Source: Fibrobacter sp.
Lineage (GTDB): Bacteria; Fibrobacterota; Fibrobacteria; Fibrobacterales; Fibrobacteraceae
NCBI GenBank assembly: GCA_017503015.1
Contig: JAFVTX010000034.1
Span: forward strand, 1-64,000
Reading direction: 5' to 3'
DNA length: 64,000 nt
Shown here piece after piece: positions 1 to 7,250 of this stretch (the stretch's first letter is position 1; each line of letters opens with the position of its first letter). Under the pieces are notes generated by a model. It saw only the letters and a program-made list of their open reading frames with translations. It ran no database searches and was not told the origin of the DNA. Position numbers and translations under genes: made by a program.

Positions 1-124
1 CCACGGCGACCACTTCGACGCCGAGACGCATCATCTCGATGATGACTTCCTTGCCCAGCTCGCCCGCACCGCAAAAAAGAACCTTGGTGGCGCTAGAACT
101 AAGAGGTGTACCGATTTCAGCCAT
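1..124 (-). CDS. purT: Formate-dependent phosphoribosylglycinamide formyltransferase (PurT), N-terminal fragment
   Basis: Only the first 41 codons are in the window; the gene runs off the left edge. The visible start reads [20 protein letters not shown] and continues with [20 protein letters not shown]. This matches the opening of PurT, an ATP-grasp enzyme of purine synthesis that formylates GAR with formate and ATP; the GSGELGKE-type glycine loop is characteristic. The ATG at 122-124 is preceded on the minus strand by AAGGAG at good spacing, so the start is secure. PurK-like ATP-grasp proteins share the fold, but the GELGKE segment favours PurT. Confidence 0.85.
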   Translation of the reverse strand, partial: MAEIGTPLSSSATKVLFCGAGELGKEVIIEMMRLGVEVVAV

Positions 125-168
125 AAAAACTCCTTGGTTTGCGAGAAATATAGTTATTATAACATAAA

Positions 169-186
169 AGGGGGAAGACTCCCCCT
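169..186 (-). terminator. Intrinsic terminator of the GNAT/antitoxin-like pair
   Basis: The arms AGGGGG (169-174) and CCCCCT (181-186) pair with an extra A-T closing a short loop. Read on the minus strand the hairpin is followed by TTTT. It lies 11 nt beyond the stop of the acetyltransferase gene. Confidence 0.7.
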
Positions 187-196
187 GTACAAAGGT

Positions 197-766
197 TCAA
201 ACAGGGTCTTCCGCAATATCATTCAGGTCAAAATACATAAGGCGAGTGTGCGGATTGTCGTCTTTGGCATTCATACGGACAAAACCGTTCTTTTCATAGA
301 AAGGAACGGCATTCAGGTTGGCATCTACCGTCAGGAACCTACAGCCAGCATTGCTGTCCAATGCAGACATAGACTTGATAAAATCAATGACAGTCGTTCC
401 AATTTGCTTTCCCTTGACGGAATTTTCTACGCCCAGCCTGCACAACTTGACCGCAGGATAGCTTTTAAGCCGTTTCTCGTTTGGAAACCCTCGTTTCTTG
501 CGGAAACGATTGAATTCCGTTTTGTCCTTGAAATCGTCCAAAGCCACCTTGTCGTTTGCAAGGCTGCAATAGGCATAAACCTTGCTTGCATCGTTGGAAT
601 CAACGCAAGCATAACTAACGGCAAGCTTTTGCCTTTGGTAAGCCGAGGCTCGGTTGAGAATGAAATCGTTTAAGTCGGCATCACCGCAATCAAAATGACT
701 AATAGCCTTGGCCTCGCGGAGCCTAATAAAATCAAGCCTATTCTTGTCTATACCGTTCTGAAACAC
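197..766 (-). CDS. GNAT-family acetyltransferase, probable toxin of a toxin-antitoxin pair
   Basis: A 189-residue GNAT protein. The N-terminal part (about 12-60) has the 'F.CGD.DLNDF..NRA..YQ' segment typical of GNAT toxins of the TacT/AtaT group. The acetyl-CoA loop region follows (KLCRLGVENSVKGKQIGTTV, about 107-126). The C-terminal FYEKNGFVRM segment (about 156-165) is the usual GNAT motif B end. Known relatives acetylate the amino group of charged tRNA and block translation. The gene overlaps the preceding small gene by 19 bp, so the two are co-translated. The role as a toxin is inferred from family and arrangement; it could instead be a metabolic acetyltransferase. Confidence 0.72.
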   Translation of the reverse strand: MFQNGIDKNRLDFIRLREAKAISHFDCGDADLNDFILNRASAYQRQKLAVSYACVDSNDASKVYAYCSLANDKVALDDFKDKTEFNRFRKKRGFPNEKRLKSYPAVKLCRLGVENSVKGKQIGTTVIDFIKSMSALDSNAGCRFLTVDANLNAVPFYEKNGFVRMNAKDDNPHTRLMYFDLNDIAEDPV

Positions 767-966
767 GGATCATCACCTCCATTGGCCGCTTCGCGGGCAC
801 GCATTTTAGCCATGCCTCGCTCATAGGCTTTTTTCATGAACTCGTAATTGCGAAGACGACGTTCACGAATTTCTGGAGGTTCGGTGCGCCGTTCCTGCAT
901 ACGGGCTAAAAAACGGCGAGCATCCTCACCGTACAAAATCGGAGTCTCTCGAATTTCGCGAGCCAT
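748..966 (-). CDS. Small basic/acidic protein, putative antitoxin partner of the GNAT protein
   Basis: A 72-residue, highly charged protein starting MAREIRETPILYGEDARRFL, predicted to be mostly helical (ERR, RERRLRNYEF, KKAYERGMAKMRARE). It has no recognisable DNA-binding domain in plain view. Short proteins opening with 'MAREI..TP.L.G.DA..F' commonly sit directly before GNAT genes in Fibrobacter and Bacteroidota, which is why I call it the antitoxin. AGAGGA before the ATG at 966 supports the start, and the 3' end overlaps the GNAT gene. Function is inferred from the overlap and size only. Confidence 0.55.
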   Translation of the reverse strand: MAREIRETPILYGEDARRFLARMQERRTEPPEIRERRLRNYEFMKKAYERGMAKMRAREAANGGDDPCFRTV

Positions 967-1137
967 AGTTCCTCTTTTGCTTTGTCCATATGGTAACAGG
1001 CGTAGGCCTGGGTGGCAACCCCTAGTGGTTCCTACCTAAAATATACTTTATCCTCTTTGCAAAAACAAGAGGTCGGCCCGTTTTTCGATTATTTTGCAAA
1101 CAACTGTTGCATATTAAACGTTTTTAACCCTAAACTT

Positions 1138-1932
1138 TTACTTTATCGGTTTTTCCACAAATCGACGAATGGAATCAGAAATCCGCAACACATCTTGCAT
1201 AGGCATTTTTTCTTTTTCCCTGTCAAACAATCCAGCAAACGCGCTGTCATTAACAATCCAAAATTTTGAAAAATCTTTATTTACGTTTTTTACATAAGCG
1301 CCAATCATTATGCCTACCCTGTAAACGGGAATTCGTTGATTAATCCATTCGTAGATTTTATCTTCTAGCCATTTTCCTTGGGAATCTATCTTGTCCATTA
1401 GGTCTTTTTTCAATACGCCAGTACTATCAACGAGTTCGCCATCCTTAAATACAAAATCGGCTTGATTATATTCTCGGTCAGGCAATGACCAATTTTTAGA
1501 ATCAACTGTAAATATTCCCTTTGTGCTTATGATAACATGGTCTATGTTAAACTTTACAATTTTACCGTTGTTCTGCTTTTCACAAACTATGTCATGGAAA
1601 ACAAATGTCTTGTTAGAGGAAAATTTCTCCAACATGGACCCTACATATCTTTCACCATCCAAGCCTTTTCTGTAATGCCAAATTTGTCGATGCAGCTTCT
1701 TTATTTTGAAAAAAGCTCTAATGGAGAATACAACTAGTAGGATTAAGAGAAAAACAACCGTAAGAAGCTCAACTTTCAGGAGACCAATATAAATCATCCA
1801 AATGAAAATCGTTGCGACAAAAATTACTATTGGCAATAAAAGTATTTCTGTAATTTTATCATACAACAGATTTATTTGATTCTCAAGAGATTCCCCTTGC
1901 ACATGGGTTCTAAAATGTTGCTTTCTGTTCAT
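1138..1932 (-). CDS. Membrane-anchored NERD-domain protein
   Basis: 264 residues. Two hydrophobic helices (about 30-51 and 54-72) anchor the protein. They are followed by a NERD (nuclease-related) domain at about 88-215: GLDGERYVGSML (90-101), IDHVIISTKGIFTVDSKNW (130-148). The conserved acidic and lysine positions of this fold are visible as D131, D144 and K146; the usual E of the E-x-K motif is D here. NERD domains are thought to be nuclease-like, but biochemical function is mostly unproven. It is the last gene of a minus-strand run with the RDD protein, 41 nt after that gene's stop. No strong Shine-Dalgarno precedes the ATG. Confidence 0.75.
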   Translation of the reverse strand: MNRKQHFRTHVQGESLENQINLLYDKITEILLLPIVIFVATIFIWMIYIGLLKVELLTVVFLLILLVVFSIRAFFKIKKLHRQIWHYRKGLDGERYVGSMLEKFSSNKTFVFHDIVCEKQNNGKIVKFNIDHVIISTKGIFTVDSKNWSLPDREYNQADFVFKDGELVDSTGVLKKDLMDKIDSQGKWLEDKIYEWINQRIPVYRVGIMIGAYVKNVNKDFSKFWIVNDSAFAGLFDREKEKMPMQDVLRISDSIRRFVEKPIK

Positions 1933-1973
1933 TGTAAAAATGCGGCTTAGGGTAAAGTATTTTTAATTATAAT

Positions 1974-2435
1974 TCATTTTTCAAACTTCACGTCTTCCGT
2001 ATGCTTTCGGGGACGCACCACGACCGTGCCCGCAATTTTATCGTGCCAGCCCTGTTTTTTTGAATCAAACGCAACCCAAACAAATCCTAAACATAAAGGA
2101 ATTATGGATATAAAGTATGCAAAATACCTTAAAACCAATTGTCCTGTCGTCGGTGCTTTCCCGCTTTTTGCGTCAACAATTTTTGCAGACAACAACATTT
2201 TCCCAGGAGTCGCTTGTTTAAGACACCAAAACAATATAACGGCTACAGCAGGAAAAACATAACTCATTACAAAGTCCACAGGCCCAGCAACAAAATCTTC
2301 ACTAATCCAATAATCGAATCCGTAAAAAAGCGTTAGTATGGGGAAAGTAATCAAACATTCAAGAATACCATCTACCAGGGTCGCTCCAAAACGAGCCCAA
2401 AAACCAACATATTCCAATTCATATTCTTCTTGCAT
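1974..2435 (-). CDS. RDD family membrane protein
   Basis: 153 residues with the RDD signature: R15 and D22 in the first helix (FWARFGATLVDGIL), the middle TPGKMLLSAKIVD segment, and a final QGWHDKIAGTVVV. Three hydrophobic stretches give a small polytopic inner-membrane protein. RDD proteins have no general assigned function; some have been linked to ion exchange. I chose the ATG at 2435 because it has a textbook AGGAGG six nt upstream; an earlier in-frame TTG at 2462 would overlap the upstream gene and has no ribosome site. It follows the zinc-ribbon gene by 11 nt, so the two are co-transcribed. Confidence 0.8.
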   Translation of the reverse strand: MQEEYELEYVGFWARFGATLVDGILECLITFPILTLFYGFDYWISEDFVAGPVDFVMSYVFPAVAVILFWCLKQATPGKMLLSAKIVDAKSGKAPTTGQLVLRYFAYFISIIPLCLGFVWVAFDSKKQGWHDKIAGTVVVRPRKHTEDVKFEK

Positions 2436-2446
2436 TGTAACCTCCT

Positions 2447-3034
2447 CTACTTTATCAGACAATTGTCGCCTTGGACACCCATTATATTACCCCCATCATT
2501 TATTGTACAAATGACAGAAATTCTTTGGCCTTTATTTAACATGGACAAGTTTTTCTTTTCCTTTTCGGGAAAGATAGCATGAACAAAGTCAATGATATCC
2601 AAAGGGCCACCGCACGAATTAATATAAACAGAAAGAATTCCTAATGTATTGTCTATATTCGCAACGCAACCAGAAATTTCAATTCTTTTTCCATTGAACA
2701 TCTCACCTGCTCTAATTTCGTTGTTTTTGTATTCTGATAAGATTTGCTTAGCACTTATGCTAGTTACAGGAGTCTTTGATTGCATTAGCACTTCTGCTTG
2801 AATGGGTTTGGACTTCGAATTGAATGTAAAAGAGTTCTTTTCTATAATTACAGCCAAAACAAGCAAGAGTATCAAAAAACCAACGATTCCAGCACATATA
2901 TAAACCTTTGCTGATGATTTTTCTTCTGGTAAATGCATGTGCTGTTTTCTTAATTCTTTTTGCGGAGTACCACAAAAAGGACAAGTTTCATGTCCTTCAC
3001 CGATTTCTCTTGCACATCTTAAACAGTATTTCAT
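2447..3034 (-). CDS. Zinc-ribbon, single-pass membrane protein with OB-fold (tRNA_anti-like) domain
   Basis: 195 residues from the ATG at 3034. An N-terminal zinc ribbon has C4-x2-C7 and C18-x2-C21 (MKYCLRC ... CPFCG). A basic stretch and one transmembrane helix (about 43-62) follow. The C-terminal domain begins 'ILSEYKNNEIRAGEMFNGKR' and continues IEISGCVANI, the pattern of the tRNA_anti-like OB-fold family in membrane proteins of unknown function. The start codon lies one nt after the stop of the GLUG lipoprotein, implying translational coupling. The zinc ribbon should be cytoplasmic and the OB domain periplasmic. I cannot name a substrate. Confidence 0.65.
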   Translation of the reverse strand: MKYCLRCAREIGEGHETCPFCGTPQKELRKQHMHLPEEKSSAKVYICAGIVGFLILLLVLAVIIEKNSFTFNSKSKPIQAEVLMQSKTPVTSISAKQILSEYKNNEIRAGEMFNGKRIEISGCVANIDNTLGILSVYINSCGGPLDIIDFVHAIFPEKEKKNLSMLNKGQRISVICTINDGGNIMGVQGDNCLIK

Positions 3035-3035
3035 A

Positions 3036-4616
3036 TCATTCCTTCTCCCAGGCAAGGACGGGATAGCCGTCGTTCAGGCCGCTGTCATAGACAAAGTCGT
3101 CGCCGAGGAGTTTGGCAAAATCGGCAGATTTCATTTCGGTCTCGGTCTTGGGAGTTGCCACGCCCCCGCCGTTGTTCTGGCCGAAGGGTTCCTGGTTGCC
3201 TTGTTTCAGGTAATAGTAATCCGCCATGGTGGTATTGTAGTTATAGCCTATCATCAAGCCTACAAGGGAATCGCCATCGACTTTGCCAGTGGAATAGGCG
3301 GAATTGGTTACACCTTCTTTGTTGTAACTAAAAATGCCTCCAACATAGGTTTTTCCATAAATATCGCTTCTATTGTATAAAGCACTTGATTTAATGTAAG
3401 CGACAGATCCGACAATTCCAGCAACCCCATATTCTCCTTCAACATTCGCAACATTACCTAATAACGAAATTGTTCCAGAACAAGCCATCCCTAAAACTCC
3501 ACCTACATAATAGAGACCCTTTACAAGACCCTCATTTTGAGATTTGCTTAAAGATCCACATTGAAAACCATTTTCCAAACAACTATAAGATGAAGTATTG
3601 CTATGGTTATTAATGTAGGGATTACCGCCACAACTCCCTGAAACGCCTCCTACAAAATGAGAGCCATTTATTTTTCCTGAATTGCTTAAATATTTAACAT
3701 CATTTTTTGATGAACTTCCAATTCCTCCAAATATACCGCCAACATAACCGAATCCATCAATTGAGGCAGTATTTTTCAGCGAGTCTGCGGTGACATATAC
3801 GGCACAACCAGCTATTCCACCAACATTATTTTTACCTGAAACTATTCCCTTATTCAATAGATTCTTCAAGATAGAGTTATCTCTATAGTCTTTTCGATTA
3901 GAATTTCCTACAACTCCGCCAACACAATCTTCAACGCCAGACACACTGCCGTAGTTAGTCACTTTTTGAACTATGCCGACATTATAACCAACAATGCCAC
4001 CAGTCTGCTTCCCACCCGTCACCCAGGAATCCGCCACCGTCACGTTCTGCACCGTTCCGCTGCTATTCCCGAACAACCCGTTATGGGAACTCGTGGTATT
4101 GATGAACATGCCGCTGACTGTGTGTCCGTTGCCGTCAAAATTGCCCGTAAAGGCGACGCTGGAATTACCTATGGGCGTCCACTTGTGGAGCTTGCTAGAA
4201 TCTGCGACCAGGGCGCCCTTGTCATCGATGACCTTGCCATCGTTCAACTTGATGTCGGCGGCCAGCTTGTAATACTTGCCCTCGTATTCCTTCTCGTTTG
4301 CCCCGACGATAAAGGCAAGTTTTGCCAGCTGCTCGGCGGTCACGATGATATAGGGGCTCAGTTTGGTTCCAGAGCCGCAGGCGAATTCCTTTGCCGTGGT
4401 GCCGTCCCAGGGCTTGCCCGGTTCCCCAACGCAGTCCTTGTCCAGCACGTCTTCTGAACTACCCGAACCCGACGAGCCGTCGCCAGTCCCCTTGCTATCC
4501 GAACTCTCCGTGGCAGAAGCTTTTTCTCCGTCATCGTTAGAAGACGCCGACACCGTCTGGGAGCAGGCGGCAAACATTGCCGCCATTCCGAAGATTGCAA
4601 ATAACGCCTTTCGCAT
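3036..4616 (-). CDS. GLUG-repeat surface lipoprotein
   Basis: 526 residues. A lipoprotein signal (lipobox ending at C18, MFAAC) is followed by a Ser/Gly/Asp-rich linker (about 20-58) and then a domain with many 'GG..G.. .G.. . N.G.V.G' units typical of GLUG repeats (about 165-470), for example NGLFGNSSGTVQNVTV and VGGIAGCAVY. GLUG motifs form right-handed beta-helix-like stalks in secreted and adhesin-like proteins. The short C-terminal FAKLLGDDFVYDSG...GYPVLAWE is common in GLUG proteins. AGAAGG precedes the ATG. It is the first gene of the minus-strand accessory run. An outer-surface location is inferred. Confidence 0.75.
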   Translation of the reverse strand: MRKALFAIFGMAAMFAACSQTVSASSNDDGEKASATESSDSKGTGDGSSGSGSSEDVLDKDCVGEPGKPWDGTTAKEFACGSGTKLSPYIIVTAEQLAKLAFIVGANEKEYEGKYYKLAADIKLNDGKVIDDKGALVADSSKLHKWTPIGNSSVAFTGNFDGNGHTVSGMFINTTSSHNGLFGNSSGTVQNVTVADSWVTGGKQTGGIVGYNVGIVQKVTNYGSVSGVEDCVGGVVGNSNRKDYRDNSILKNLLNKGIVSGKNNVGGIAGCAVYVTADSLKNTASIDGFGYVGGIFGGIGSSSKNDVKYLSNSGKINGSHFVGGVSGSCGGNPYINNHSNTSSYSCLENGFQCGSLSKSQNEGLVKGLYYVGGVLGMACSGTISLLGNVANVEGEYGVAGIVGSVAYIKSSALYNRSDIYGKTYVGGIFSYNKEGVTNSAYSTGKVDGDSLVGLMIGYNYNTTMADYYYLKQGNQEPFGQNNGGGVATPKTETEMKSADFAKLLGDDFVYDSGLNDGYPVLAWEKE

Positions 4617-4698
4617 AAAAACACCTTCTAGCCCTTTCGACTTGCAATTCTGGGCTACGTTGTTCGTTAATATATATTATTCAAAATGAAAAAGGGAG

Positions 4699-4719
4699 AT
4701 GCCCCGTCAAGCGGGGCAT
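4699..4719. repeat. Extragenic palindrome, family 1 (copy 1)
   Basis: ATGCCCCG-TCAAG-CGGGGCAT, followed by GACAAGA. A second copy lies at 61463-61483 with ATGCCCGG/CCGGGCAT arms. The change in one arm is matched by the complementary change in the other, so the hairpin is conserved rather than the exact sequence. Confidence 0.75.
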
Positions 4720-4759
4720 GACAAGATGGTCGGGCTACGCTCGCAATAACACGAAAAAA

Positions 4760-4870
4760 GGGGTTTTAGGGGCGCAAGCCCCTAGGAGAGGGGGAAGCGG
4801 ATGATACGGCTAGATGGCGGGTCGCGGCCCGCCATGACGTCGTAGCAGGAGCGAGGGGGAGGCCTCCCCC
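4760..4870. repeat. Three-hairpin GC-rich extragenic element, family 3 (copy 1)
   Basis: It begins GGGGTTTTAGGGG and forms AGGGGC-GCAA-GCCCCT. It then has a variable GC hairpin (GGCGGG-TCGC-GGCCCGCC region) and closes with the 16-nt perfect palindrome GGGGGAGGCCTCCCCC. A second copy with the same first and last hairpins but a different central hairpin is at 54378-54454. Confidence 0.7.
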
Positions 4871-4884
4871 ACCAAATCAAAAAA

Positions 4885-4900
4885 ATGCAAACAACTGTTT
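4885..4900 (-). terminator. Intrinsic terminator after nadK
   Basis: GCAAAC-AACT-GTTTGC, followed on the minus strand by ATTTTTTT. It lies about 56 nt beyond the nadK stop. A similar but imperfect hairpin (GCAAACAACTGTTGC near 1096-1110) lies just downstream of the NERD gene. Confidence 0.7.
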
Positions 4901-4955
4901 GCCGTTTTTAGCAAAAATTCGCTTTTTGCGTTTTTCGTTTGTAGATTTGGCAGTC

Positions 4956-5840
4956 TTACGAAAGCCTCGGCTTTCCAGTCCAGCCCAGCTTTTCGCGGAG
5001 GGCGCCCACAAATCCGGTATGGCGCATGCGGATAAAGGTGGTCACCGCCTTGCTTTCGGCAAGAACCACATGCTGTCCGGGGTTCATCTGGTAGGTGAAA
5101 CGCCCATCGAACACCAGGTCCAGGGGGCGGTCCACCGCCGAGGCAATCTGGAGTTTCTTGGAGGTGAGGGAAAGCACCAGGGGCCGCACAGAAAGGCTGC
5201 TGGGCGCCACCGGGGTAAGCACCACCGCAGGGGTCGCCGGGTGGATGATGGGCCCGCCCGCCGCCAGATTATAGGCCGTAGAACCCGTAGGGGTCGAAAT
5301 CAAGAGGGAGTCCGCCCAGTATTCCGTCAGGTTCGTGCCGTTATAGACCACGTTCACGTTCACCATGCGGTCGGGAGCGTGAGCCCGGATATGGACCTCG
5401 TTCAGCACCGTCTGCTTGCACAGGCACTTGCGTCCGTTATAAACGGCGGCATCGATCATCATGCGTTCGCGGGTAGAGAACTCCCCCGCAAGCAAATCGT
5501 CAAGAGTCTTGGAGAGGCCCTCTACGCGGGACTCCGCCAAAAAGCCCACGCGACCCGCGTTCACTCCCAAGATGGGAATGCCGTGCCCGAGGGCGATGTG
5601 GGCCGCCGAAAGCACCGTGCCGTCGCCGCCGATGGCCAAGAGCAGGTCCATGTTCGAAAGTCCCGATTCCTTGACCACGCGGATTGGCTTTTTCACCAGG
5701 CCCTTTAGGGAATCCAGGGCGTAGAAGCAGACCTTCGGGTGGCTTTCGGCCCACGCCGAAATCTGTTCCAGGGCGGACACCAGGTCGGCGCTCTTGTCCT
5801 TGAAGCCGACGATACCGATTTTCTCGAAAAACTTTTTCAT
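4956..5840 (-). CDS. nadK: NAD kinase
   Basis: 294 residues. It phosphorylates NAD to NADP with ATP or polyphosphate in the cytoplasm. The diagnostic GGDGT motif is at 71-75 (LLAIGGDGTVLSAA), followed by NAGRVGFLAE (94-103). Downstream are LNEVHIRA and DSLLISTPTGSTAYNLAAGG, the conserved NAD-binding segments. The length is usual for bacterial NAD kinases. GGGGAGAGC precedes the ATG at 5840. It is the last gene of an operon with chorismate mutase, prephenate dehydrogenase and the EPSP-synthase-like gene, whose stop is 9 nt upstream. NADP supply for biosynthesis fits that context, though co-regulation is inference. Confidence 0.95.
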   Translation of the reverse strand: MKKFFEKIGIVGFKDKSADLVSALEQISAWAESHPKVCFYALDSLKGLVKKPIRVVKESGLSNMDLLLAIGGDGTVLSAAHIALGHGIPILGVNAGRVGFLAESRVEGLSKTLDDLLAGEFSTRERMMIDAAVYNGRKCLCKQTVLNEVHIRAHAPDRMVNVNVVYNGTNLTEYWADSLLISTPTGSTAYNLAAGGPIIHPATPAVVLTPVAPSSLSVRPLVLSLTSKKLQIASAVDRPLDLVFDGRFTYQMNPGQHVVLAESKAVTTFIRMRHTGFVGALREKLGWTGKPRLS

Positions 5841-5849
5841 GCTCTCCCC

Positions 5850-7250
5850 CTACCCTTTTTGCGCCTCTACCCCATCGGGGACCGTTCCGGGTTCTTCCAC
5901 GTTTTCGTCCACCATGGCGTCGGAAAGTTTCTTGAGGATTCCCGGGAAATGTTCCTCCACCACTTCGGTGTGGCCTACGGGCTCGTCGCAGCCGAGAGCG
6001 AGGGCCAGCACGTTCAGCGCAAGGCCCACCTGGGGATTCTTGCCGCCGTCGAATTGCGGCACGGCCGTAATGTTCTCGAGGCCGCGGACCACCAGGCCGT
6101 CGTCATAGACGCCCACCTCTACGCCGGTCTTGCGCAGGTTTTCGGCCAGGGCCTCGTTCACTGGGCGCCACTGCTTGCGCTGTTCCTTGGGAAGCCGCAA
6201 AATGGTTTCGCCTTCGGCAAAGCAGGCGGCCACGGCCAACAGAGGAAATTCCTCGATGGAGGTGGCCACGGTATCTTCGCCAAAGCGGCGGCCCTGCAGG
6301 CGCTTGCCCGCATCCACAGGGAAAACTTCCAGGTCGCCAAACACGTCGCCGTATTTTTCACGGCGGGTCACAATCTCGATGTTTGCGCCCATGCGCTTGA
6401 GGCAGTTGATGGCCCCCACCCTGCTGGTGTTCAGTTCCACGTTCTTGATGAGGATGCGGTTGCCCTTGGGCACCGCCCCGATGGTAGAGAGCAAGACCAG
6501 CGCGCAGGCCTCGGTAAAGTCGCCGGGCACGTAGTAGTCCCGGCCCGTAATCACCTTGGTCTCGGACATTTCGGTGAACTGGGTGCGTTCCACTTTCTTA
6601 CCCTGGGCCATGAGCAGGCGGCGTTCAAATTCGCTAAGCTGTTCCACGCCGCGACCCTCGTAACGGAGGGGCACACCGAAATACTGGAGCATGCGGGTCC
6701 ACTGGTCGCGGACAACGGTCTTTTCTTCGAAACTCAAAAATTCACCACGGACAAGGGCCCGGATCAGAAGCCTTGCCCGCATGATATAGGGAACGCTCCC
6801 CAGGGAATCTTTCTTGAGGGCGGGCTCGGCTGTATCGAAGCGGAACTTGAAACAGCAGGGTTCGTCGGATTCTACATGAATCTTGAAATAGGACTGGAGC
6901 CGTTCTTTGGCAAGGGCCACGGCGGCAGTCCCCGCCTCGCCCTCTTCGGCGGCGAAGGTAAAGACCTGCTCCGTGTCGCGGCTCGCGAGAGTCCACAAAA
7001 GCACACAATCCCGCTCCCCGAAATCGATGGGAAGTAGCGACGGGACGGGATACTGGAATCCCTTGCCGGTAAGCACCAGGGCATGCCCCTGCTGGGAATA
7101 GGAAAGCCCGAATTCTTCCAGGACCTTGGCAAAGCCGCGGCCTTCCGCCGACCAGGAGAAATCTTCCAGCACGGTGCGGCCGTTGACCAGCAGCGCCATG
7201 ACCAGGGTCAAGTTCGTCCGTTCGCGGTCGGGGTTCAAAAAGAAGTCCAT
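5850..7250 (-). CDS. EPSP-synthase-fold protein (AroA-like) lacking the canonical catalytic motifs
   Basis: 466 residues with the inside-out alpha/beta repeats of EPSP synthase: 'YVPGDFTEACALVLLS' corresponds to the PGDxSSAA segment, NVELNTSRVGAINCLKRMGA to the following repeat, EFPLLAVAACFAEGETILR to the DxxP region, and EEHFPGILKKL to the TFPGY end. Key active-site motifs are missing. The N-terminal KSxSNR is replaced by NPDRERTNLTL, no NAGTAxR loop is visible, and the DHRMAM segment reads NPQVGLALNV. The position between tyrA and nadK in an aromatic-amino-acid operon (ATG overlapping the tyrA stop as TAATG) suggests a shikimate-pathway role. It is either a strongly diverged AroA or an inactive or regulatory homologue. 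Confidence 0.7.
   Translation of the reverse strand: MDFFLNPDRERTNLTLVMALLVNGRTVLEDFSWSAEGRGFAKVLEEFGLSYSQQGHALVLTGKGFQYPVPSLLPIDFGERDCVLLWTLASRDTEQVFTFAAEEGEAGTAAVALAKERLQSYFKIHVESDEPCCFKFRFDTAEPALKKDSLGSVPYIMRARLLIRALVRGEFLSFEEKTVVRDQWTRMLQYFGVPLRYEGRGVEQLSEFERRLLMAQGKKVERTQFTEMSETKVITGRDYYVPGDFTEACALVLLSTIGAVPKGNRILIKNVELNTSRVGAINCLKRMGANIEIVTRREKYGDVFGDLEVFPVDAGKRLQGRRFGEDTVATSIEEFPLLAVAACFAEGETILRLPKEQRKQWRPVNEALAENLRKTGVEVGVYDDGLVVRGLENITAVPQFDGGKNPQVGLALNVLALALGCDEPVGHTEVVEEHFPGILKKLSDAMVDENVEEPGTVPDGVEAQKG

Larger units (their letters stand above)
4617..4955. other. Non-coding interval with stacked extragenic repeats
   Basis: No credible gene. From left to right it holds the AT-rich upstream region of the GLUG gene (TATATATTA near 4670-4680), a 21-nt REP hairpin (4699-4719), a three-hairpin GC-rich element (4760-4870), and the terminator of the NAD kinase operon (4885-4900). 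Confidence 0.7.

Noticed and set aside
967-1137. A possible small RNA or tRNA in the gap with 'GGCGTAGGCCTGGGTGGCAA'
   Set aside because: No cloverleaf or T-loop (GTTCRANNC) could be found; only weak hairpins are seen.
5739-7037. A 432-codon open frame on the plus strand
   Set aside because: It is antisense to nadK and the AroA-like gene, has no ribosome site, and its protein is His/Gly-rich without any family. It is a shadow of GC-rich codon use.
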